This document shows positions 23,936 through 35,689 of a DNA stretch of 64,000 bases, one piece after another. A program made the position numbers and the translations under genes. Positions within the stretch are counted from its first letter, which is position 1. Each line of letters starts with the position of its first letter. Where the stretch lies: positions 23,201,001-23,265,000 of the forward strand of contig NC_088932.1 of the NCBI RefSeq assembly GCF_038396675.1, read 5' to 3'. The notes under the pieces were generated by a model, which saw nothing but the letters and a program-made list of their open reading frames with translations, did not search any database and was not told the DNA's origin. The stretch is from Hydra vulgaris. Taxonomy: Eukaryota; Cnidaria; Hydrozoa; Anthoathecata; Hydridae.

Positions 23936-24727
23936 ATTACAACTATAGCGAACTTATTTAAAAAAAGCAACAATATTTGAAAATTTAAAATACTGTTGCT
24001 TTTTTTGAATGAGTTCAAAAAAAGCAACAATAAACTTTGGTCACAAAAAAAGACAAAAACAAAGCACTTTGCTATATCATGAAACCATAATCAAAACAGA
24101 AGTAAAAATCTTTTAAATGAAAAGTTTCTGCGACGATAACTAAAATATTAAAAAAAAGTTAATTTTCTTTAATTTTTTTAATCCTACTAGAATTTGGATT
24201 AAAAAAAAATTGTTAACGAAGACAACAATTGTTAAAAACAAATATGAAGATTCCTTAGTCTAACACATTTGCATCAATTATATGAATGCATCTTTTTTCG
24301 CTGTTGTTGTTTCAAAATATAACGAGATTTTTTTTACTGACATAGCAATGCGATTTAAGATTTGTTGCATTAATTAAACTCAAATGTCTGCGGTGCGCCA
24401 AATTTTTCGCATAGGTTAGGAATTGTATTACAAAAATTATTATTGCAGCTAGTATAGACAAAAAGGAATAATATAGTTGGAGGAGTGAATAAATAAAAGT
24501 ACGTCATTTTTGATGAAACAGTTTTAGTAATAACATAGTTTTCAATAAAATAACACGTAGAGAGAGTAGAATACCATAATACATTTTGGTTTTTGCTTCC
24601 TAGCAATTTTTTTAACACACCTTTGTTTAAGCGATCGGTTTAATTTGTAGTGTAATTTTATACCTACAAAATTAAATTTATAAATTACCAAAATATAAAA
24701 GGTTAAACTTGTGAGACTGTTCTAAGT
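23936..24727. other. no firm gene; minor minus-strand ORF
   Basis: A hairpin AAAAAAAGCAACAATATTT with its complement lies at 23960-24007. The minus-strand frame 24618-24370 contains MTYFYLFTPPTILFLFVYTS followed by a few Cys, resembling a signal peptide and a mini-peptide. There is no further support for a gene. Confidence 0.3.
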
Positions 24728-24885
24728 AAAATTAGAAATTTGTTTCAAGGTTAAAATTAGAAATTTGGTTAAAATTAGAAATTTCAAGGTTAAAATTAGA
24801 AATTTGTTTCAAGGTTAAAATTAGAAATTTGTTTCAAGGTTAAAAATTAGAAATTTGTTTTAAAGTTAGAAATTTGTTTTCCCCC
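24728..24885. repeat. 25-bp tandem repeat
   Basis: About five imperfect copies of TTAAAATTAGAAATTTGTTTCAAGG, with two truncated units near 24775. Confidence 0.85.
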
Positions 24886-24949
24886 CTTCTCCCAATGGAG
24901 TACCTTGATACACATTATGCGCATCATCAAAAAAATAAATAAAAAGTAT

Positions 24950-25250
24950 AAAATATAGTAAAGTAAAGGCAGTACTTTATACTTTAAAAAGTATAAAACA
25001 TAGTAAAGTAAAGGCAGACTTTTACTTTTTTATGCAAGAAACGAACTTGAATTTTGAAGTCATACTTCAAGTTTGCCTTAAGCAAATGCAAAGAGCGAAC
25101 TTGAACTCAAGTCTAACTTGAAAACCGGCCGTTTTCAAGTTTAACCTGAAAACCGGCCGTTTTTAAGTTGAAAAGCCAAATTGAAAAGCCAACTTGAAAA
25201 AGCAAAAGTTTTTTCTGAATGCAAGAAGCAACTTGAAATTTCAAGTTATA
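24950..25250. repeat. direct repeats incl. GAACTTGAA-type block, left copy
   Basis: AAGTATAAAACATAGTAAAG is present twice (24948-25015). The block 25030-25110 (CAAGAAACGAACTTGAA, then AGCAAATGCAAAGAGCGAAC) recurs at 26855-26945. CTTGAAAACCGGCCGTTTT is duplicated at about 25118-25165. Confidence 0.7.
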
Positions 25251-25354
25251 CTTTTTTTATATATATATTTCGCCGTTTGACAATAATTACACTAAGTAAA
25301 TAAATAAAAATTTACATGACAGGAGCAAAAAGAAAAAAATAAAAAAATAAAAAA

Positions 25355-25366
25355 AATTTATATATA

Positions 25367-25443
<77 letters not shown>
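25355..25443. repeat. (TA)n microsatellite
   Basis: Nearly pure TA repeat. The Ile-Tyr frames across it are artefacts. Confidence 0.95.
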
Positions 25444-25447
<4 letters not shown>

Positions 25448-25689
25448 GATAATAAAAACAAAAAGATAAAAAGTGAATGCACACACTCACATATAAATAC
25501 ATGGCAAACAATTAGGGGTAGTTTTTGCATAAGATTTTAAGAAAATATAGTATAAACTTTTTTACATCCTCGAAGTAATAAACAAATGATAAAATTAAAT
25601 CGTGTAAAAATTTACAATAGAATTTTTTTTTTATATGTATATATATAAAATTAATAAATTTATTTATAATTATATAAATCAAATCATAA

Positions 25690-26760
25690 GAGTACTCTTA
25701 TTTAACGCCTTAGCAGAAATTTAATTCATTGACGTTTAGTAAAAAGTTTGCCTAAGTTTTGTTTTAAAATGGTTAAGCGAAGAGAGTGTTTTAAGATCAT
25801 CATTTAAAAGTTTATTCCATAATTTAGGTCCTCGATTTGTAATTGAGTATTTAGTGGCTAAATAATAGATTTTGGATTGACTAAAGTTATTTTTTGAGAA
25901 TATTGTGCTGTATATATGATTTATTTTTTTAAATATTGAGTAAAATAAAGGCGGTGCCGATATTTTATCAAGTTTAAACATAAATATAAGAATTTGATAG
26001 AGACTTACTTTGAAAACGTTTTATATATTGAGTTTACTAAAAAGTATTTTTCTATGGGAGAGTTGACCTTCATTTATAATAATTCTAATAACATGTTTTT
26101 GTTTGCAGGGAAGTTTATTTATTTTTGCAACGTTGGTGCTGCACCAAGCAATATTTGCATAGTTTAGGTAACAATGTATAAATGAAAAGTATATGTATTT
26201 CAAACAAGATTGGTTCAAAAACTGTTTAGCTTTGTGTAGTATACCAATATTTTTTGAAATTTTATTCTCAATTACATTTATATGTTCTCTCCAATTAATA
26301 TTTTCATCTAGAATTACACCCAAGAATTTTAACGATATTTACCTTTTTATTAAATTATTATCAATAAAAAGATTTGGTAGTTTCCGTGGAATATTTTTTT
26401 TTTTTAGAAGCATGTTGAAATAATGTGTTTTTAGTTTTATTAATGTTTAGGAATAGTTTATTGGATTCAAACCATTGGCTTAGTTTATCAAGTTCTTTTT
26501 TTACTGTTAAAAATAAAATAATAATATCTTCATTGGAATAAAACAAGTTAGTATCATCGGCAAATAAAATTGAGTTTAAGATACTAGAAAAATTATTTGT
26601 ATCGTTAATAAAACTAGAAATAAGAGGAGTCCCATTACTGAACCCTGGGAACACCGCGTGTGAATTTCATATTGTCCGTTTTTCTACCTTCGTATGAAAT
26701 ATATTGCTTCTTGTTAAACAGGTAATTTTTAAACCAAGCCAAGTTTGAAATTTCAAAACA
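25690..26760 (-). pseudogene. 5'-truncated L2-type LINE, RT and 3' end
   Basis: Minus-strand pieces in order: AWFKNYLFNKKQYISY (26745-26700), a broken GVPQGS box near 26640, and LFADDTNLFYSNEDIII with the catalytic FADD. Then LSQWFESNKLFLNINKTK, MGVILDENINWREHI (26323 onward) and IWNK-like KLWNKLLNDDLKTL (25810 region), to the stop near 25736. At least three frameshifts separate the pieces. It lies between the two GAACTTGAA repeat blocks. Confidence 0.85.
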
Positions 26761-26854
26761 GACTTCAAAGTTGAAGTCTGACTAAAGTGGAATACAAAAA
26801 GCCAACTTGAAACTTGAAAAAATTGAAGAAGCGAACTTGAAATTTCTAACTAAA

Positions 26855-26945
26855 GTGGAATGCAAGAAACGAACTTGAAGTTATACTTCAAGTCTAAAAA
26901 TTGACTTGAGCAAATGCAAAGAGTGAACTTGAACTCAAGAAATAA
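26855..26945. repeat. GAACTTGAA-type block, right copy
   Basis: It matches 25030-25110 over about 80 bp (CAAGAAACGAACTTGAAG, ATACTTCAAGT, AGCAAATGCAAAGAGTGAAC) in the same orientation, on the far side of the LINE fragment. Confidence 0.75.
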
Positions 26946-27049
26946 AAAAACTAATTGCCATTATCATTTTGTAAATATGTGGTAAAAAATTAAATAGAAT
27001 TTTTTTCAATTTAATCAATTCATAATTGAATTACTAATTAATCATTTTT

Positions 27050-28200
27050 ATACTATATAAATATTTGTCAGGTCAGGTTATCCTGCTACTGGTAACATGT
27101 AACCCAGTACAATCTGCTTCATGTTCTGCTGCCTTGTAGGATACGTCTTTTTAGGCAAAGGCTAGGAGATGCTAACTCCGACTTAAAACACCCCCTGCTT
27201 TGGGGCTCTTGGTTGAGTAAAGGCTAGAGATGGTGTCTCAATAAAAATACTCATCTTGGGCAGATGTTAAATGCATCCGGCTACTGTCTTGTAGAAGACC
27301 TCCTAGGCAAAGACTTAAGGGGTAAACAGATTCTATCTGTTGACCAGCCTCGCACCCCTACTTCATCTATTAGACTGGCGCAAATGTATTTTTAATACAT
27401 TGTTTCCAGTTTAGGATATTGAATGCTGGATCTTCTTGATTCAATGCATGGGTTTTGCTTGTCTATCTGTTTTTATGACTATGCAACTCATTCTATTATC
27501 TCCTAATGAGAGTACAGCTCTAAAACTCAGTTTTATGGTTCTGAGGCCGGCTGGTAGTCAGGTTTCCCGAACTCTGTGGTAGCTCTCAAAAAGGCTAATT
27601 CCATCAACAGCTCAAAAATATCAAAGTATTAACAGTGCCATGATGCGCATGGATGGTGTCCCTGTTTTTACTTTTGGTGTGCATTGCGGAGGCCACATTT
27701 GGAGCCCTTTGTTACGGCTTAGGGTTTATTAGTAGTAATGAGGCATTTGCTTGGGCTATTAAACAGTGTTCTGAGTACTATCTATGCTTTGAGTCAAATT
27801 CTTCAATCTAATTTAAAAATGAATAAAGTACCAAAAACTATAAAACACAAAAAACCATCATCATCACCAAGTTCTCTAAGCCTATCATTCACTAATATTC
27901 GTGGTCTTCGAAGTAACTTTTCTTCTGTTGAGTCTTACCTCTTACAAAGTTCACCAGATCTACTTGCTCTTTGTGAGACTAATTTGAGTTCAGCTGTCTC
28001 ATCTTGCGATCTTAGTGTGATTAACTTCCTCTAATTCGTAAAGAGTCCAATAGTCACATGCTTGGCCTGGGCATTTACATTCGTAAGAATTCACCCATAT
28101 GTCGTGAAACTAGGTTTGAATCCACAGACTAATTTTGTCTGGTTGTATTCAATGGACTAGATATGTTCACGGATCACAAGATTTTACCAACTCAGCCCAT
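27050..28200 (+). pseudogene. 5' end of a CR1/jockey-type LINE
   Basis: A relatively GC-rich leader (27060-27740) is followed by a frame starting near 27738. Its residues SLSFTNIRGLRSNFSSVESY and PDLLALCETNLSS are the N-terminal APE endonuclease (the RG.RSN and ETNL motifs). A frameshift near 28030 leads to IRKESNSHMLGLGIYIRK, after which similarity ends. Only the 5' quarter is present, which is unusual because LINEs usually lose the 5' end. It seems to be the same family as the RT fragment at 46.8-48.6 kb, by memory of that family's layout. Confidence 0.8.
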
Positions 28201-29239
28201 TAAACAGGTTTTAGAAGCTCATCTGCAAGTCCATGTTATAGGAGACAACACCCCATATTATTAGCACTTGTGTGATAGTGGAATGTTGTTTGGGAATTTG
28301 TTTGCAAAATCCCTTTACAAATAAAACCAAGAAAATTTATAGACATTGTATCTTGCTTTACTCAACTCACAACATTGCAACATTAGGTCAACGATTAAAT
28401 GTAAAATTATAACATTTAATAACATTCAAAAACATAGAAATGCTCTAATAAAATAATCCTTCAATAATTTTTTCTTATTTAATAAAATAGACTTCTTTTC
28501 CCTGTATTTTACTAAAATTCAAAGACTAAATAAGTTTATTTAGCCGAAATTAATTGTTTATATAATAAACTTAATAAATGCAAAAAACTTTTTCTCTAAT
28601 TCATATATTGACCGAATGGCCACATTCTTCCTGTCAATTCAATGATACAAGTCAACTCAAACTGAGGGGCAATTTTTTGCAAAGAATCCTTATTTGACAT
28701 AAGTTTAAGCATATAATTGTTTGGAGCTTGCTCCGTGTCAGGAAGTTAGCTATCTCAAAGACCATAAAATGCTGGATTCGCCTCTGATCTATACAGATTT
28801 TGACCCTATTGTTCTATTGCTGATTTGTTAACCGTTGTAACAAAAATAGGTTCTGTCCTACATTAGATGAAATCTAACTTGTATTAGCCATTTTCTTTTA
28901 CTGATTTTGTTCTCTATCTCTATAAATATTATGTTTGCCTTGGCATTGAAAACTGTTGTCATATTTTTTTTAATTTTCTGTTAACTCCAAAGATAATTAG
29001 TGTTTGCTTGCAGCCTAGTAAGGGTTTTTTTTTTAATAAAAATTTTAACAAGAAAATTGAATAATAAAAACCTTGTGTTTGACATATATGCTTTGCTAAT
29101 AACCGCATAGCATATATGCCATTTTTTTAAAATTTTTTTGTTATTAATGTTTTGTTTATATTTGACGTAATATATATAAATTAAATATATTTCAAATACA
29201 AACAAGGCTTCTAAGAAAAGATCGCAATGATCTTATCGT
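28201..29239. other. no gene recognised
   Basis: Low-information AT-rich sequence. The minus-strand frame 29205-28981 is Lys/Ile/Tyr-rich without recognisable motifs. Near 29250-29310 the phrase CTTTTTACAATAAGAGTACG is partly duplicated. Confidence 0.45.
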
Positions 29240-31268
29240 CAGAAGCCTTTTACAAAAGAGAGTACGTAAAATATTATAAAACGCCTTTTTACAATAAGAG
29301 TACGTAAAAAATAATATAAAAATAATAAATTGTACTTAAATAAATGAAAATAAATTGCAAAGAAGTTTAAAAAAAAACTTGAACATACATGACAATAAAA
29401 ATTATTTTTTATCACAAGATAAATTAAAAATAATCTAAGATATTTTCAATAGAAAGAATAAGGCCTTTTAATTTATTTTTAATAACAGGATAAGTTAGGG
29501 GTAAGTCGAAGTTAGGCAAAATAATTTTGTCCCAGAGATGAGCTGCACAATAAGTGATACAAAATTGATTAAATTTTGTTCGACAGAGTAGTTCATTTAA
29601 ATAATTATTATTCCTCATGTTAAACTTGCTTAATGGTTTTAATATAAAAAGGTCTTTAAAAATTAAAGAGGAAAAATCACACTTCCACATATAAACTAAA
29701 GATAAATTTTTATATACGTTTAGTTAATATATATTGAGGATTTTCATTTGATTAAAAAAAATTGAGGAATGTGCGAACCGATCCGCAGAATTAATTAAAC
29801 GGATCGCATGTTTCTTATGGCGATAGAGACATTGTAACTTGCTTTGATCAGTGCTATCCCAGGCAATAACTCCATAACTTATATAACTATGAATAAAAGA
29901 GTGATAAAGTTTAGTTAAATTATTTTTATCTAAATGAGTACGCGCCTTATATAAAATTCCGATACTTTTTGAAACTTTCAAGCAGACATAGTTAATATGA
30001 TGTTTCCATGTGATATTCTCGTCAATGAAAACCCCCAGGTATTTAGTTACATAATCTCTTTTTAATTCAATATGGTCAATTAGAATTTTTGGTAGATTTG
30101 GGGGTAGAGGACGTTTTTTGGAGAGCGGGTGGAAAAAAATTCATTTTGTTTTGCTTACATTTAATGTTAATTTGTTACTTTTAAACCATTTAGATATGTT
30201 TTGAAGTTCTTTGTTTATTATTGAGAATAGTAGAAAGATGTCACTGTTATAGTGATATAAGTTTGTGCCATCAGTAAACATAATACTTAGAAGATTTGAT
30301 GCTTTATGCAAGTCGTTGATATATTTTAAAAACAAAAGAGGGCCTAAGATGGAACATGGAACACTACAGGAAACATTTAAAAACTATTTATGATTAAGTT
30401 CATCACAAGAAACAAATTGTTTTCTGTTAAATAAATAACTTTGAAACCATTATACTCTTTTATTTATTCCGTAATGATTAAGTTTATAAAGCAAAATATC
30501 ATGACTCACAGTATCAAAAGCTTTTGAAAAATCTATAAATGTTCCTAATGTGAATTGAGATTTTTCAAGAGAATTGGAAATTTCACGTACCAACTGAATA
30601 ATTGCATGCTGTTTAATAATAAATTATTTAAACTGAAATAGTTAAATACTCTATTGAAAATGATTCTTTCAAGTATTTTTTAAAATATTGATAAGATAGA
30701 GATAGGCCGATAAATCTTACATTAGTATTATTTACTAATGTAAAATTTTTCACTATCTTTGAATAGTGGAATAACTTTAGCAATTTTCAATTGATTAGGA
30801 AAGACTCCTCGTTCGATTGATGATTCAAAGACTTTAAGAAGAATATATTTTATTTGTTCAAAGCAATCTAAAATTATGTTACCATTGATTTCATCCGGTC
30901 CAACTGCTTTATTTATTGTTTTAATGCTTTAAAGGCTTTTTCGGACTCATCAAATAGTACCTCTTTAGATGATTCATCCGAGTGAATGCAATTATCCATC
31001 GGTATTAAGAAACCTTTGAATAAGGTTGTTAGGAATTCAGTGTTCAGTGTTAGGAATTAATTTAGATAGTTTAGGGCTAATTTCAACAAAGGATTTATTA
31101 AATTTGTGAGCTATTGTTTGAGAATTATTTATACCATTGTTATCCACCCTGATCATGTGTGACAGAAACCTGAGCATGGCTTTAATTTACCTGTAATTTC
31201 ATTTATTATTTCCCAGGAGCGCTAACAATTATTTTTTGCTTCATTGAGAATTTTAGGATAGTAGAGTA
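29240..31268 (-). pseudogene. L2-type LINE, RT and 3' part (split by pogo insertion)
   Basis: Minus-strand order: LYYPKILNEAKNN at 31265, RSWEIINEITGK, then GPDEINGNIILDCFEQIKYI (30900). Next come RYRPIS-like IYRPIS near 30700, [18 protein letters not shown] (about 30540), FKSYLF-like QSYLFNRKQF and INDLHKASN. The catalytic FADD box is mutated to MFTDGTNLY, followed by SKWFKSNKLTLNVSKTK. The rest runs through SKSIGILYKARTHLDKNN to KNKLKGLILSIENIL at 29430. Many stops and frameshifts are present. The 5' continuation of the same copy lies at 41791-42160, on the other side of the 10.5-kb pogo element. Confidence 0.85.
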
Positions 31269-31868
31269 ACACCGGGTCAAACCGCACACCGTATCATTCC
31301 GCATACTGATCGAAATTAACAAATAAAAACTAAACAGATATGGCTATTAAAAAAATTAAAATTGATTCAAGCACAAAACTATCTCCTCTAATCAAACTGA
31401 TAAATTATATGCCGATTCAACTCCATTTTTTCTTTTTTTATTCAACTTTAACTGGGAGAAAAATTTTTAATATTTTTTATCGTTGCGAACAAAATAGCTG
31501 AAAACTGAAAAAAAATAAAAATGAACCGAAACTTAAATAAAAATAAATTTAGCACTATCTTTTTGGAAATTTAATTTTAATTCTGATAGTATAGTTTTTA
31601 TACAGCTTAAACAAAACGCTAAATAGAAAATCAAAAAAGTAAAAAAAAACACTTTTTTCTGATAAAACCGCACACTCTATTAATTACTTAGTTTAGTTTT
31701 TCGAAAGTGATTAAGCGCCTATCTTTATATAATTAACTTAGTGTTAATGCTGATTTAATAGACCATTTCGCTATAAATTTTGCGCGAACTTCTGCGTAAA
31801 GCATTATGGGATAATCAAGGCGCAAACAATAACAACAAACATTATTAACAAGAAAGTCACTTAAAATT

Positions 31869-33749
31869 ATGTATGATTCTTCCTCTGATGACGAAAATAA
31901 TAAGGCCTTTATGGATAAAATAAAAAGTTGGAAAGTAGAAAAATTAAAAGAATTTCTTCAAGCAAGGAGTATTCCTCTTGGTCAAAATCCTGCTAGAGCA
32001 AAGTTGCTAAAAAACGTGTATTATGCCAGTAAACTTAAATTACCAGTTCAAAAAACCATGAAAGAAGAGACTGAAGAAATCAAATCTAGATCTTTTCAAA
32101 AATTGAAATTAAAATCAGGTGTCCAGCTTCCCCATCCTAATGAAATTGGAAATTGGGTAATAAATAAAGAAATAGTAATAAAGTTATTACCAACTACAAC
32201 TTATTCGGACATTGAAACTTATGCTTTTGATACTCATAGCTCTAAAGCTTTGAAAGAAGGACATTCTTTTTATTCTTCAGATCACGTAACTTCAGTATCT
32301 TATAATAATTTATCAGATGCTGTAAAATTTTGTTATTTAAAAGGAACTATAGTACCTCAAACAAGAATAAACAATGAAGAATATGAATCATGGGTATGTT
32401 TAAATAAAATGGAAGTATATTATCTGCAGAATGCAAATGCATAGCCGGTTATGGAGAAAGCTGCAAACATATATTTGCTTTGTTATTGTTTGTTGAAGAG
32501 CATGTGCGATTAGGAGAAAATGTAACTTGTACGTCAGTAAAACAAAAGTGGGGGACTAGAACTCAAAAAAGAAAATTACATGAACCAGATATATTACAAA
32601 ATATTTCTATTAAAAAAGTCAAACCTAGTATTGAAAATAAATGTCTTAAACTCAGTCGATCTTTATACGATCCTCGTCCTTATCATTTAAGGCAGTCAGA
32701 TTTTACATTGGAAGATTGGGAAGCAGTTGCAGAAGCCACCAATGGAAATCAGAATATTTAAAAAAAAACTACCTTCTGCAACCACAACTAAAAATGAAAC
32801 ACTACCACCCACCATAGACCAATTAGTAGCTCAAATAGAATGTTGTTATGGAAATGAATGTTTAGCATTTAAATGTGAACAACTTTTAAGGACATTTTTA
32901 ATAACACAATCTCAAGTAGAACTTATAAAAGAATCTACAATACCTCAATCAAAAAGTTTACTTTGGAAAAAATATAGAGTTGGAAGAATATCGTCATCGA
33001 TCGCTAATGATGTTTTGAAAGAATTTGACGTTGACTTGATAGTGAAAAACAAAAAAGCAGCATTTTCTTTATGTGCTCAACTTTTAGGCTATAAAAAGAA
33101 AGCAGAGAGTAAGTCAATTTAATGGGGTAACATGTTTGAGTCCTATGCCAAAAAAAGATATATTAAGGAAATGAAAAAAAATCATAAAAACTTTAAATGT
33201 TATCAAACCGGCCTAATAATATCAATTGAAACACCTTATCTTGTAGCAAGCCCAGATGGTATTACAAGTTGTACATGCCGTGGGTTTGGTTTGCTTGAAA
33301 TTAAATGCTCATGGACATTTAGGCAAAAAAAAATCTCTGAATATGCTCTAAGTGCGCAAAGTTTCCTAGAAAACAAATCTTGTGCAAACACATTAAAAAC
33401 TAGTCATAGATACAGTACCCAAATGCAACATCAGTTATTTATTAGTGGCTATCCACATGCTGATTTCTATGTATGTTTAGCCAGTGATCAAAACCGTGAA
33501 AGAATTTATTCTGATCCTAGCTATATTAAAAATGTACAAAAGTTGCAAATATTTTTTACAGAATTTATTTTGCCTGAATTATTTATAAAGAAACTTGAAA
33601 AAGAGGAAATGGTTAAATTCATTTTATATGATCTCATAAAGAAGTGTGTTAATGATTTAGAAAGTAAACAACTTAATGAAACATTTAATAATGACATCAT
33701 AAATCTTAAGCAACAGAAAATATGTGATAACAATCTGAACACATTTTGA
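31869..33749 (+). pseudogene. SAP-SWIM-YqaJ nuclease of the ISL2EU element
   Basis: Residues about 15-50 resemble a SAP DNA-binding motif (WKVEKLKEFLQARSIPLG). A frameshift near 32410 moves the frame to a SWIM zinc finger, CKCIAGYGESCKHIFAL (32424-32480). A second frameshift near 32757 leads to WKKYRVGRISSS (32968 region). The nuclease core then shows FESYAKKRY, LVASPDG, GLLEIKCSW and STQMQHQLFISG, the YqaJ pattern of acidic residue, D, ExK and Q-helix. An in-frame TAA at 33120-33122, just before WGNMFE, replaces what is usually Lys. In the family the nuclease accompanies the transposase; its exact role in transposition is not settled. Confidence 0.85.
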
Positions 33750-33874
33750 AAACATTATTCCTAATATTTTTCATGGTTTATAATGTAACTTTTTTTTTAT
33801 AAAAAAAAAAAGAGTATAAAAAATTGAAATATCTTTTTATATATATATATATATTTATTAAGATTTAATTTATG

Positions 33875-35440
33875 TCAAATAAATTCTTTTACAATTGTTG
33901 GTTGTAAATTACTTAAAGCCCCACAAATAACATAAATGTGATCAATGAGGTCTAGCATTGTTAATGATAACTCGTTCTTACAAATCCTAAACTCTTTAAG
34001 TCGACGAATTGAGCATTCTACATGGACACGTGATTGAGCAATTTCTTTGACTGATAAAATTTTCGCTTGTGTAAAATGTTGTCCTTTTTTTTTAAAAGGT
34101 TGACAAACTAATACCACTTTTTTTTCCAAAAGCAAATCTTGGATATTAAAACCTCTGTCCGCCAAGCACATAGAACCTTCAGAAAACATGTTAATAACAT
34201 TGCAGTCCTCTGTAATGTGTCTATCTGAAGTTTGGCCACCGTAAGCTTTAGAGATAAAACTGAGAGAACCAGTTTTTGTTGTAACAACTAACTTTTACAA
34301 TGTGTTACTACTTTTATAAGTACTAAATGTTTGATACTGTGCTTTTGCATTTGATGGTCTCTGAATTTTTTGCTCAGTGCAGTCTATTATACCTTTTACA
34401 TTGTGTAACTTTTCCAGAAAAATGTCTTGCTTTATACAATAAATTTGCTTCTCGTGTGGGCCATAAAAGAAGAGGCTTGAACTCATTTCCAAAATAAGTA
34501 ATTCAGGTTGTTAAGATACTTGAACAATGAGACTGGGAAATCTAAAATCTAAATGCTAGATCTTGAATAGCCAAATCTAATTGCAGTTTTATGCACATTA
34601 GCAGAATTTCATCCTGGATTGTTATAGTGCTTTTTCTTCCAGGCTTTTCTAGTTTTTTTGTTTTAATTTGCAAGTTTGTGAAAGTTTCCCCTTGTAGTAG
34701 CATAGTTTGTCATACTTTTTTTCCCCTGTACTAATTAAAAACATGATTACTTTTTTTGTGCACCCAGTATAAAACTTTATTAACCTATCGAAATGGCATA
34801 CTCTGTCCCAACTAAACTCTGCTTGTGACTTCAATAAAAACTTACTCAACAAACGTTTTCGATGTTTTAATAACAAAGGTCTTTTAAGTAATCTTTTAGG
34901 AGTGTTAATAAATATTTGTAAGTCTTCCACGTCATTTGTTTCAGATACAAGAAAATTTTTTCCAACAGGTAAAGCATAATCATGATCATAATGAATATTA
35001 TTAGGCTCAGTAAATTCTATTTGATCATTATTATCTTCGTTTTGATCATGACTACTCTGGTAATCAGCAACATACTTTTTTTTCTTAATTATGGATATCC
35101 GTTTTAATGGAGATTTTCTTTTTTTTAGCTTAATATCTAACCATTTAAATACTCATTAGGGTAAGGATAAACATCAGTAGGTCGTCCCATTTTAAAATGA
35201 TTTGAGCAGACTGGAGAACGAAGAGAAATTCTAAAGTTACTCCTGAAAAGTCCAATTTTCGAGTTCTATTTAGGTAACATTTTAATGTCTTTGCATCTTC
35301 AAAATTTAAGTTGCAAACTACCATTAAAAAGTTTAATATGGTCTTTAATAATGTACTTTTCCGGATACCTTCTATCATTGCTACAGTTTTGAACAACGCA
35401 GTGATCACCCCCACCCACGTATAGATAATTGTTTACTTCC
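33875..35440 (-). pseudogene. THAP/DDE_4-type transposase of the ISL2EU element
   Basis: Minus strand: a THAP-like N-terminus with HCVVQNCSNDRRYPEKY (35410-35340) and, after a frameshift, DAKTLKCYLNRTRKL. A middle region (34930-34650) with AEFSWDRVCHFDRLIKFYTG leads into KPGRKSTI. The catalytic core has GIIDCTEQKIQRPS (34390 region, first Asp). After a stop near 34293 come GGQTSDRHITEDC, CLADRGFNI (second Asp, 34160) and SRVHVECSIRRLKEFRI (Glu, 34030). This triad is typical of the IS5/DDE_4 fold that THAP-bearing transposons use. Several stops and shifts break it. Confidence 0.85.
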
Positions 35441-35689
35441 TTTAAAATATTGTTTTGATATGTTTGCGCCTCGGTTATCCCATAATGCTTTTCGCTGATT
35501 TCGCGCAAATTTAATAGCGAAATGGTCTATTAAAAACAATGATATATATATTACATAGATATCTAACTCGAGCCGCGGTTGTGAGGCAAATTTGTTTATC
35601 GGAAGCCATATTGAATACTGGCAAACAACGCAAAAAAGATATCATAATATTTTAAAAAAACACCTAATTTTACTTTTTTTACTAAAGAA

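Larger units (their letters stand above)
31754..35534. mobile_element. ISL2EU-type DNA transposon (YqaJ plus THAP/DDE)
   Basis: Long inverted ends share AATAGACCATTTCGCTAT, then TGCGCGAA and GCATTATGGGATAA, then GGCGCAAAC, at 31757-31830 and, complemented, at 35460-35530. The superfamily is known to carry two genes, a YqaJ-type exonuclease and a DDE transposase. Both are present here, in convergent orientation with their ends at 33749 and 33875. The outermost bases are themselves palindromic (TTTAATA/TATTAAA), so the 2-bp target duplication cannot be fixed by eye. Both genes are broken, so this copy is dead. Confidence 0.85.

Noticed and set aside
33521..33742. Minus-strand 73-residue frame
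   Set aside because: It is antisense to the YqaJ nuclease.
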